Shown here: positions 40,261-52,400 of the stretch, one piece after another
How the letters are laid out: each line of letters begins with the position of its first letter
How positions within the stretch are numbered: the stretch's first letter is position 1
Assembly: GCA_949775045.1 (NCBI GenBank)
Contig: OX459096.1
Span: 29,091,475 to 29,155,474, forward strand
Direction: 5' to 3'
Origin: Metridium senile
Taxonomy: Eukaryota; Cnidaria; Anthozoa; Actiniaria; Metridiidae
DNA length: 64,000 nt
Notes under the pieces: generated by a model
What the model saw: the letters and a program-made list of their open reading frames with translations, nothing else
What the model was told of the DNA's origin: nothing
The model's database searches: none
Translations under genes and position numbers: made by a program

Positions 40261-40483
40261 TCAGGGACAGTTGATCCTGCTATAGGATACTACGTGGACG
40301 AGTGAGTATAAGTCGGCGACTATATGTATGGGCGACTATATGGCATGTTGGCATGAAGTATATACCCTGTCCTTGTTCGCGCCGTTTTCGCGTCAACCGA
40401 GGAAGCCTGGAATCTATTGGTTCCTACTCCCTTCCCATCCTGTATACGAAAGTTACGCCTGGTTGAAAACGTATTTTTCTCAA

Positions 40484-43400
40484 ATGTACTGTTTGCAAAG
40501 ATTAATACATATTTCAAGGCATTTTACAAAATATAACATCACCAGTTTACGTTGCTCGTCCTCACACTATCCTTATATTGAAAATATGGATAAAGATAGA
40601 TTGGTTTGGGTTGATCTTGAGGTACAGTATTTATAAAACTTTCTGAATGACTACAAAGGCACGTGCCGACTGTGCAGCTCGGTATGCAAACTTATACACA
40701 CGACCATGTGCATTTATTGACTGGATTTTCTTTTCCTCTTTCTTTTCATACCACTCCTTAAAAACTTCCAAGATGACCGGTGAGTAACGAAATCATATAA
40801 AAAATTTAAGTAAGCTTAAAGGCCCTCTTGCATCCGAGGTGCATTGCAGCTGTTTGTTTATGTTTTGAAAATATCTATCGTTAAAAGTCGCTTTCTAATT
40901 GGTTAGAAAACTGATCCCGCAATACGGGCTAGTTTCACGTTGTTTGATTCAGGCTGTCAAGTTCGAAGACTTCTAAATGTTTGTGGTTTCGTGTACTAAA
41001 AATGATATTATGCATGGAATCCAAAATGCTTACGTCCATGGATAGTACTATAGAATGTCAGGATGACGACGTGAATGAATACGGTTCAAAAAATGTTTAC
41101 ATCAACATCAATACATTCAAGAATATACTGTTTAATTTTGATAGCTTTGCCGAGTGTTGTTTAAAAATTATTCCATTTCACTATGACAAACACATAATTT
41201 TTGGATTATAACAGCAGTTGAGTCTTCATTCCTTGTATTCCTTGACACGATGCAGTAGGACTTCCACAAATACACTATCTGTGGTTCTTTCGAAGCCAAG
41301 TGTGATTTTTCTCTCCCTGATCATGAATAGGTCGAACACAGAGCTTCTGATCCTTAGACTTGGGTTGCCGGGGAAGATGAGTCCTTCCACGACGACAGGT
41401 TGACATTTAGATAAAAAATAAGTATAAAAAAGGGAGGAACAACTAAAATACTATCCCAGAAAGCTTAATTAGATATTAACTGATACTATTAAAAAATAAT
41501 TTATGAAAATCAACTTTTATAACGAACGATGGAAACAGATATTATTAGATATTACTATTCTTCACAAAAATTGTTATTTTCCGTATGTGAGAAAATCATC
41601 GAAGCGCGCAATGCAGCTCGGATGCAAGAGGGGCTTTAAAATGATCTTAGTAACAAAAACCTTTAGCAATTAAATGAATCTAAGTTAAATTGCTTTTGTT
41701 AACTTACTACAGTGGAGCCCCGTTGATCCGGCCACCAAAGGGCCCAAAGTGGCCATATTAAAAGGGGTGGCTGTATTAACCCTATTTGTACCAAGGGCCT
41801 ATTAAATTGGCCTTGGTATGGGCATTGCTTCTAAAAATTATACTTCTCTAACTTTGAGAAACCTAGGTTTAAAGATCGCTTGATATTGCAAACCAGTAAG
41901 TTGGTTAAAATTTGACACCAAAACAAAATATGTGAGTCCTGATTTCTGTAAGATATAATGCTTTGTTGCAAGGCGAATCCAAAAATGTGCATGTTTTGCT
42001 TCATTGCTCAACATCTGAAAACATGCTGTTTTGTCTTTGATTTTAAATAGAAAACGTTTCTTCAAATATCAAAAATCTTCAATCACAGCAAACTTCAGTC
42101 CTAGCTTTTGTCATTTCCAACTTTATTTTGTAGCCGAGCAAGGGCCGTCTATTTTAGCCTTACTCATGGGAGCATGTGTATTTCCTTTGCTCGATCGAAT
42201 AGCATTATGGGTAATTATGCAAACTTTCGACAGCATTCCCCCCATCTAAACTGTTTTATATATTTTTATAAGTGTCGAGCCATCCCGACCTACCAGCAGC
42301 ATATTGCACACATTGCATTCTTTAAAGGTTAAAACTTGCCAAAATTGCCTTGGTAGGTCCTGGAGTCCAACACAAGACAGCCAGGGAGACAACTTTACTT
42401 CAATGGCGCCATTTTGCAAACACAAACCAACTGACACCATCTTCTTCATAAAATCGTTTCCCACATCTGAATTCTTTCAGAAGAGCGCCTTGGACACCTA
42501 GCCAAGCTTAATGATGCAAGCCTAGGGGCTCTTGTGCTAGAACGTGACTCAAAAAAACACTTATAAACCAATTTTTGCCATGTTTAAGCTGAGTTGTTCG
42601 CTAGCCAAAGACACAAGCAAAAATTGAACAGGCATTCCTGGAGACATTGAGCCTTCGGTCATTACAGACAGCGAAAAATTCCTTGACAAAGCCTTATTTG
42701 GAGACAGAATAATTTTCAATCAGTCTTGTTCAAAAAATGGCCAAGATACAAAATTAGGCCTTGGTACATCTAGGGTTAAGCAGGTAAATTTTATAAAAAA
42801 TGTATGGGCATGCATTTTGTCAGGACCCAAAAAACTGGCTGCAATTAAATAATGGGGTGGCCGTATTAAGTGGGTAGCCATAAGGTAGGGATCCTCTGTA
42901 GTAAGTTAATATTATATGTCATATTATTAATGGGATGTACAAAAGATGCTAAATGTGAAGGTATTGCCAATGTATGTTGTTATAAATATTTATGTATATT
43001 TATTACAGGCTTAGATGTTGATACATGTCATATCATTGAGATGTCTTGCCTTATTACAGATGCAGACCTCAATGTTCTAGCAGAAGTAGGTGTCAATCAT
43101 TTTCAAGTTATTGTGTTTTTATAGTTTGTAATAATAATTATTTAACAATTATTCGCCAAAGGCGAAGTGATTATCGGTGAATATTTACCGAGCGGTGAGT
43201 CTTCGAGCTGCGAGGTAAATATTCACCGATAATCACTTCGCCTGAGGTGAATAATCGTTTTAGTATAAATACAAAGGTGGTTATTTCAAAAAAGAAAGAA
43301 GGAAACAGCATTGAAAGTGAAAATATTTTATTTTGTAAAAGCGCGACCGTTACGTGTAAAAATTGTAAACTTTGTCTCGCATATAATGACAAAAGAAAAA

Positions 43401-46400
43401 CGTGAAAATTTACTATGATACCTTTAAATAGCTTGACACCAAACTTAGTAGCTCCTTTTGTCGATTTTGGGACAGCATTTTCTTTAAAGTTTTCAATTTC
43501 ATCTTCGCTAACAGTGACAAAACAACTACTGGCAGCCATTTTGTCCGAAAAGGTGATTATCGGCTGATAATCCGAGATAGCAAACCAATCAGCGCGCACG
43601 ATTTTCTATAATCACCTGCGTATTTATACTAATATTGAATATACAGCCAAGAAATTCCCAGCAAATTGAGCATCTTGTTAAGATCTGGTAAGATCTGGTA
43701 AGATCATACTTAAAACTTGGCAAGTAAATTCTTGAAAGGATCTTGGGAAGATCTTTATTAAATAAGGGTTTAATACATGCATGCTAAGATCTTGCAAGAT
43801 CATGCCTGGATCTTGCCAGGACCTGCTTGCATGATATTACATGGATCTTGGTAAGATGTTCAATCTGGATTCTCATCCACATTATCCAGATCAACACATT
43901 TTGACTGTTGCACTTGCCAAATGCCCTATAAGATATTTATTTATGCAGTGGCATGACTAGCTGATAATGATATACTAAATATGATTTGTGCACACGAAAC
44001 TCATACCTTCAGCACCAATAAAGTTGAACGAATCATGAAATTATGTTTAAAATTGGCCAAAATTTTCAAATTGAAATTGTTGGATTTTTGATCTATTTTG
44101 ATTGGTAATCATTCTAGGATTGATCAGATCACATACAGACATCACTCAGATAGTTTTAGGGATGTTTGGAAAAAAGTGGAAAAATGGACAAAATTGACAT
44201 TTTTTTGTTACCCCGCGTACAGCAAAATTCTCAAATTTTTGACAAATTGAAATTGTAGAATTTTTGATCTATTTTGATTGGTAATCATTCTAGGATTGAT
44301 CAGATCACATACAGACATCACTCAGATAGTTTTAGGGATGTTTGGAAAAAAGTGGAAAAATGGCCAAAATTGACATTTTTTTGTTACCCCGCGTACAGCA
44401 AAAATCTCAAATTTTTGACAAATTGAAATTGTTGAATTTTTGATCTATTTTGATTGGTAATCATTCTAGGATTGGTCAGATCACATACAGACATCACTCA
44501 GATAGTTTTAGGGATGTTTCAAAAAAAGTGGAAAAATGGCCAAAATTGACATTTTTTTTTTACCCCGCGTACAGCAAAAATCTCAAATTTCTGACAAATT
44601 GAAATTGTTGAATTTTTGATCTATTTTGATTGGTAATCATTCTAGGATTGATCAGATCACATACAGACATCACTCAGATAGTTTTAGGGATGTTTGGAAA
44701 AAAGTGGAAAAATGGCCAAAATTGACATTTTTTTGTTACACCGCGTACAGCAAAAATCTCAAATTTTTGACAAATTGAAATTGTTGAATTTTTGATCTAT
44801 TTTGATTGGTAATCATTCTAGGATTGATCAGATCACATACAGAGATCACTCAGATAGTTTTAGGGATGTTTGGAAAAAAGTGGAAAAATGGCCAAAATTG
44901 ACATTTTTTTGTTACCCCGCGTACAGCAAAAATCTCAAATTTTTGACAAATTGAAATTGTTGAATTTTTGATCTATTTTGATTGGTAATCATTCTAGGAT
45001 TGATCAGATCACATACAGACATCACTCAGATAGTTTTAGGGATGTTTGGAAAAAAGTGGAAAAATGGCCAAAATTGACATTTTTTTGTTACCCCGCGTAA
45101 TTTTTGACAAATTGAAATTGTTGAATTTTTGATCTATTTTGATTGGTAATCATTCTAGGATTGATCAGATCACATACAGACATCACTCAGATAGTTTTAG
45201 GGATGTTTGGAAAAAAGTGGAAAAATGGCCAAAATTGACATTTTTTTGTTACCCCGCGTACAGCAAAAATCTCAAATTTTTGACAAATTGAAATTGTTGA
45301 ATTTTTGATCTATTTTGATTGGTAATCATTCTAGGATTGGTCAGATCACATACAGACATCACTCAGATAGTTTTAGGGATGTTTCAAAAAAAGTGGAAAA
45401 ATGGCCAAAATTGACATTTTTTTTTTACCCCGCGTACAGCAAAAATCTCAAATTTCTGACAAATTGAAATTGTTGAATTTTTGATCTATTTTGATTGGTA
45501 ATCATTCTAGGATTGATCAGATCACATACAGACATCACTCAGATAGTTTTAGGGATGTTTGGAAAAAAGTGGAAAAATGGCCAAAATTGACATTTTTTTG
45601 TTACACCGCGTACAGCAAAAATCTCAAATTTTTGACAAATTGAAATTGTTGAATTTTTGATCTATTTTGATTGGTAATCATTCTAGGATTGATCAGATCA
45701 CATACAGAAATCACTCAGATAGTTTTAGGGATGTTTGGAAAAAAGTGGAAAAATGGCCAAAATTGACATATTTTTCTTACCCCGCGTACAGGAAAAATCT
45801 CAAATTTTTGACAAATTGAAATTGTTGAATTTTTGATCTATTTGGATTGGTAATCATTCTAGGATTGATCAGATCACATACAGACATCACTCAGATAGTT
45901 TTAGGGATGTTTGGAAAAAAGTGGAAAAATGGCCAAAATTGACATTTTTTTGTTACCCCGCGTACAGCAAAAATCTCAAATTTTTGACAAATTGAAATTG
46001 TTGAATTTTTGATCTATTTGGATTGGTAATCATTCTAGGATTGATCAGATCACATTTAGACATCACTCAGATAGTTTTAGGGATGTTTGGAAAAAAGTGG
46101 AAAAATGGCCAAAATTGACATTTTTTTGTTACCCCGCGTAATTTTTGACAAATTGAAATTGTTGAATTTTTGATCTATTTTGATTGGTAATCATTCTAGG
46201 ATTGATCAGATCACATTTAGACATCACTCAGATAGTTTTAGGGATGTTTGGAAAAAAGTGGAAAAATGGCCAAAATTGACATTTTTTTGTTACCCCGCGT
46301 ACAGCAAAAATCTCAAATTTTTGACAAATTGAAATTGTTGAATTTTTGATCTATTTGGATTGGTAATCATTCTAGGATTGATCAGATCACATTTAGACAT

Positions 46401-49400
46401 CACTCAGATAGTTTTAGGGATGTTTGGAAAAAAGTGGAAAAATGGCCAAAATTGACATTTTTTTGTTACCCCGCGTACAGGAAAAATCTCAAATTTTTGA
46501 CAAATTGAAATTGTTGAATTTTTGATCTATTTTGATTGGTTATCATTCTAGGATTGATCAGATCACATACAGACATCACTCAGATAGTTTTAGGGATGTT
46601 TGGAAAAAAGTGGAAAAATGGCCAAAATTGACATTTTTTTGTTACCCCGCGTACAGGAAAAATCTCAAATTTTTGACAAATTGAAATTGTTGAATTTTTG
46701 ATCTATTTTGATTGGTAATCATTCTAGGATTGGTCAGATCACATACAGACATCACTCAGATAGTTTTAGGGATGTTTCAAAAAAAGTGGAAAAATGGCCA
46801 AAATTGACATTTTTTTTTTACCCCGCGTACAGCAAAAATCTCAAATTTCTGACAAATTGAAATTGTTGAATTTTTGATCTATTTTGATTGGTAATCATTC
46901 TAGGATTGATCAGATCACATACAGACATCACTCAGATAGTTTTAGGGATGTTTGGAAAAAAGTGGAAAAATGGCCAAAATTGACATTTTTTTGTTACACC
47001 GCGTACAGCAAAAATCTCAAATTTTTGACAAATTGAAATTGTTGAATTTTTGATCTATTTTGATTGGTAATCATTCTAGGATTGATCAGATCACATACAG
47101 AGATCACTCAGATAGTTTTAGGGATGTTTGGAAAAAAGTGGAAAAATGGCCAAAATTGACATTTTTTTGTTACCCCGCGTACAGCAAAAACCTCAAATTT
47201 TTGACAAATTGAAATTGTTGAATTTTTGATCTATTTTGATTGGTAATCATTCTAGGATTGATCAGATCACATACAGACATCACTCAGATAGTTTTAGGGA
47301 TGTTTGGAAAAAAGTGGAAAAATGGCCAAAATTGACATTTTTTTGTTACCCCGCGTACAGGAAAAATCTCAAATTTTTGACAAATTGAAATTGTTGAATT
47401 TTTGATCTATTTTGATTGGTAATCATTCTAGGATTGATCAGATCACATACAGACATCACTCAGATAGTTTTAGGGATGTTTGAAAAAAAGTGGAAAAATG
47501 GCCAAAATTGACATTTTTTTGTTACCCCGCGTACAGGAAAAATCTCAAATTTTTGACCAATTGAAATTGTTGAATTTTTGATCTATTTTGATTGGTAATC
47601 ATTCTAGGATTGATCAGATCACATTTAGACATCACTCAGATAGTTTTAGGGATGTTTGGAAAAAAGTGGAAAAATGGCCAAAATTGACATTTTTTTGTTA
47701 CCCCGCGTACAGGAAAAATCTCAAATTTTTGACAAATTGAAATTGTTGAATTTTTGATCTATTTTGATTGGTTATCATTCTAGGATTGATCAGATCACAT
47801 ACAGACATCACTCAGATAGTTTTAGGGATGTCTGGAAAAAAGTGGAAAAATGGCCAAAATTGACATTTTTTTGTTACCCCGCATACAGGAAAAATCTCAA
47901 ATTTTTGACAAATTGAAATTGTTGAATTTTTGATCTATTTGGATTGGTAATCATTCTAGGATTGATCAGATCACATACAGACATCACTCAGATAGTTTTA
48001 GGGATGTTTGGAAAAAAGTGGAAAAATGGCCAAAATTGACATTTTTTTGTTACCCCGCGTACAGCAAAAATCTCAAATTTTTGACAAATTGAAATTGTTG
48101 AATTTTTGATCTATTTGGATTGGTAATCATTCTAGGATTGATCAGATCACATTTAGACATCACTCAGATAGTTTTAGGGATGTTTGGAAAAAAGTGGAAA
48201 AATGGCCAAAATTGACATTTTTTTGTTACCCCGCGTAATTTTTGACAAATTGAAATTGTTGAATTTTTGATCTATTTTGATTGGTAATCATTCTAGGATT
48301 GATCAGATCACATTTAGACATCACTCAGATAGTTTTAGGGATGTTTGGAAAAAAGTGGAAAAATGGCCAAAATTGACATTTTTTTGTTACCCCGCGTACA
48401 GGAAAAATCTCAAATTTTTGACAAATTGAAATTGTTGAATTTTTGATCTATTTTGATTGGTAATCATTCTAGGATTGATCAGATCACATTTAGACATCAC
48501 TCAGATAGTTTTAGGGATGTTTGGAAAAAAGTGGAAAAATGGCCAAAATTGACATTTTTTTGTTACCCCGCGTACAGGAAAAATCTCAAATTTTTGACAA
48601 ATTGAAATTGTTGAATTTTTGATCTATTTTGATTGGTTATCATTCTAGGATTGATCAGATCACATACAGACATCACTCAGATAGTTTTAGGGATGTTTGG
48701 AAAAAAGTGGAAAAATGGCCAAAATTGACATTTTTTTGTTACCCCGCGTACAGGAAAAATCTCAAATTTTTGACAAATTGAAATTGTTGAATTTTTGATC
48801 TATTTTGATTGGTAATCATTCTAGGATTGGTCAGATCACATACAGACATCACTCAGATAGTTTTAGGGATGTTTCAAAAAAAGTGGAAAAATGGCCAAAA
48901 TTGACATTTTTTTTTTACCCCGCGTACAGCAAAAATCTCAAATTTCTGACAAATTGAAATTGTTGAATTTTTGATCTATTTTGATTGGTAATCATTCTAG
49001 GATTGATCAGATCACATACAGACATCACTCAGATAGTTTTAGGGATGTTTGGAAAAAAGTGGAAAAATGGCCAAAATTGACATTTTTTTGTTACACCGCG
49101 TACAGCAAAAATCTCAAATTTTTGACAAATTGAAATTGTTGAATTTTTGATCTATTTTGATTGGTAATCATTCTAGGATTGATCAGATCACATACAGAGA
49201 TCACTCAGATAGTTTTAGGGATGTTTGGAAAAAAGTGGAAAAATGGCCAAAATTGACATTTTTTTGTTACCCCGCGTACAGCAAAAACCTCAAATTTTTG
49301 ACAAATTGAAATTGTTGAATTTTTGATCTATTTTGATTGGTAATCATTCTAGGATTGATCAGATCACATACAGACATCACTCAGATAGTTTTAGGGATGT

Positions 49401-52400
49401 TTGGAAAAAAGTGGAAAAATGGCCAAAATTGACATTTTTTTGTTACCCCGCGTACAGGAAAAATCTCAAATTTTTGACAAATTGAAATTGTTGAATTTTT
49501 GATCTATTTTGATTGGTAATCATTCTAGGATTGATCAGATCACATACAGACATCACTCAGATAGTTTTAGGGATGTTTGGAAAAAAGTGGAAAAATGGCC
49601 AAAATTGACATTTTTTTGTTACCCCGCGTACAGGAAAAATCTCAAATTTTTGACCAATTGAAATTGTTGAATTTTTGATCTATTTTGATTGGTAATCATT
49701 CTAGGATTGATCAGATCACATTTAGACATCACTCAGATAGTTTTAGGGATGTTTGGAAAAAAGTGGAAAAATGGCCAAAATTGACATTTTTTTGTTACCC
49801 CGCGTACAGGAAAAATCTCAAATTTTTGACAAATTGAAATTGTTGAATTTTTGATCTATTTTGATTGGTTATCATTCTAGGATTGATCAGATCACATACA
49901 GACATCACTCAGATAGTTTTAGGGATGTCTGGAAAAAAGTGGAAAAATGGCCAAAATTGACATTTTTTTGTTACCCCGCATACAGGAAAAATCTCAAATT
50001 TTTGACAAATTGAAATTGTTGAATTTTTGATCTATTTTGATTGGTAATCATTCTAGGATTGATCAGATCACATACAGACATCACTCAGATAGTTTTAGGG
50101 ATGTTTGGAAAAAAGTGGAAAAATGGCCAAAATTGACATATTTTTCTTACCCCGCGTACAGGAAAAATCTCAAATTTTTGACAAATTGAAATTGTTGAAT
50201 TTTTGATCTATTTTGATTGGTTATCATTCTAGGATTGATCAGATCACATACAGACATCACTCAGATAGTTTTAGGGATGTCTGGAAAAAAGTGGAAAAAT
50301 GGCCAAAATTGACATTTTTTTGTTACCCCGCATACAGGAAAAATCTCAAATTTTTGACAAATTGAAATTGTTGAATTTTTGATCTATTTTGATTGGTAAT
50401 CATTCTAGGATTGATCAGATCACATACAGACATCACTCAGATAGTTTTAGGGATGTTTGGAAAAAAGTGGAAAAATGGCCAAAATTGACATATTTTTCTT
50501 ACCCCGCGTACAGGAAAAATCTCAAATTTTTGACAAATTGAAATTGTTGAATTTTTGATCTATTTTGATTGGTAATCATTCTAGGATTGATCAGATCACA
50601 TACAGACATCACTCAGATAGTTTTAGGGATGTTTGAAAAAAAGTGGAAAAATGGCCAAAATTGACATATTTTTCTTACCCCGCGTACAGGAAAAATCTCA
50701 AATTTTTGACAAATTGAAATTGTTGAATTTTTGATCTATTTGGATTGGTAATCATTCTAGGATTGATCAGATCACATACAGACATCACTCAGATAGTTTT
50801 AGGGATGTTTGGAAAAAAGTGGAAAAATGGCCAAAATTGACATTTTTTTGTTACCCCGCGTACAGCAAAAATCTCAAATTTTTGACAAATTGAAATTGTT
50901 GAATTTTTGATCTATTTGGATTGGTAATCATTCTAGGATTGATCAGATCACATTTAGACATCACTCAGATAGTTTTAGGGATGTTTGGAAAAAAGTGGAA
51001 AAATGGCCAAAATTGACATTTTTTTGTTACCCCGCGTAATTTTTGACAAATTGAAATTGTTGAATTTTTGATCTATTTTGATTGGTAATCATTCTAGGAT
51101 TGATCAGATCACATTTAGACATCACTCAGATAGTTTTAGGGATGTTTGGAAAAAAGTGGAAAAATGGCCAAAATTGACATTTTTTTGTTACCCCGCGTAC
51201 AGGAAAAATCTCAAATTTTTGACAAATTGAAATTGTTGAATTTTTGATCTATTTTGATTGGTAATCATTCTAGGATTGATCAGATCACATTTAGACATCA
51301 CTCAGATAGTTTTAGGGATGTTTGGAAAAAAGTGGAAAAATGGCCAAAATTGACATTTTTTTGTTACCCCGCGTACAGGAAAAATCTCAAATTTTTGACA
51401 AATTGAAATTGTTGAATTTTTGATCTATTTTGATTGGTTATCATTCTAGGATTGATCAGATCACATACAGACATCACTCAGATAGTTTTAGGGATGTCTG
51501 GAAAAAAGTGGAAAAATGGCCAAAATTGACATTTTTTTGTTACCCCGCGTACAGGAAAAATCTCAAATTTTTGACAAATTGAAATTGTTGAATTTTTGAT
51601 CTATTTTGATTGGTAATCATTCTAGGATTGATCAGATCACATACAGACATCACTCAGATAGTTTTAGGGATGTTTGGAAAAAAGTGGAAAAATGGCCAAA
51701 ATTGACATTTTTTTGTTACCCCGCATACAGCAAAAATCTCAAATTTTTGACCAATTGAAATTGTTGAATTTTTGATCTATTTGGATTGGTAATCATTCTA
51801 GGATTGATCAGATCACATACAGACATCACTCAGATAGTTTTAGGGATGTTTGGAAAAAAGTGGAAAAATGGCCAAAATTGACATTTTTTTGTTACCCCGC
51901 ATACAGCAAAAATCTCAAATTTTTGACCAATTGAAATTGTTGAATTTTTGATCTATTTGGATTGGTAATCATTCTAGGATTGATCAGATCACATACAGAC
52001 ATCACTCAGATAGTTTTAGGGATGTTTGGAAAAAAGTGGAAAAATGGCCAAAATTGACATTTTTTTGTTACCCCGCGTACAGCAAAAATCTCAAATTTCT
52101 GACAAATTGAAATTGTTGAATTTTTGATCTATTTTGATTGGTAATCATTCTAGGATTGATCAGATCACATACAGACATCACTCAGATAGTTTTAGGGATG
52201 TTTGGAAAAAAGTGGAAAAATGGCCAAAATTGACATTTTTTTGTTACACCGCGTACAGCAAAAATCTCAAATTTTTGACAAATTGAAATTGTTGAATTTT
52301 TGATCTATTTTGATTGGTAATCATTCTAGGATTGATCAGATCACATACAGAGATCACTCAGATAGTTTTAGGGATGTTTGGAAAAAAGTGGAAAAATGGC

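Larger units (their letters stand above)
36447..40366. mobile_element. Foldback-type DNA transposon (3.9 kb) with 8-bp target-site duplication
   Basis: The ends are inverted: GGTATATACTTCATGCCAAC at 36447 and its reverse complement ending at 40366. The direct repeat CTGTCCTT flanks it at 36439-36446 and 40367-40374. Inside each end lie short ATATAGTCGCC repeats, then long arrays of a 20-bp unit (form CTAGGGACAGTTGATCAG plus 2 nt). The arrays are in opposite orientation: about 19 units at 36560-36940 and about 47 at 39310-40260. The middle is AT-rich and has no recognisable transposase. Long inverted ends made of tandem repeats and an 8-bp duplication fit foldback elements (FB/Galileo-like, hAT or Mutator-like). 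The superfamily is not certain. Nested inside is a separate TA-flanked MITE (38882-39252). Confidence 0.85.
36325..40483. promoter_or_regulatory. HELLS/REXO2 divergent promoter region, split by the foldback transposon
   Basis: HELLS translation starts at 36324 (minus) and REXO2 at about 40484 (plus). Without the 3920-bp element and one 8-bp duplication, the two start codons would be ~230 bp apart, a classic bidirectional promoter. On the REXO2 side, TTCGCGCC near 40376 and TTTTCGCG near 40384 resemble E2F sites (TTTSGCGC). I see no TATA box at a convincing position. Where the transcripts now begin relative to the insertion cannot be told from sequence. Confidence 0.55.

Noticed and set aside
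40328..40483. Longer N-terminus for REXO2 beginning MGDYMACWHEV
   Set aside because: That ATG lies inside the transposon's inverted end, so the start at 40484, with a presequence-like leader, is preferred. The longer frame cannot be strictly excluded.
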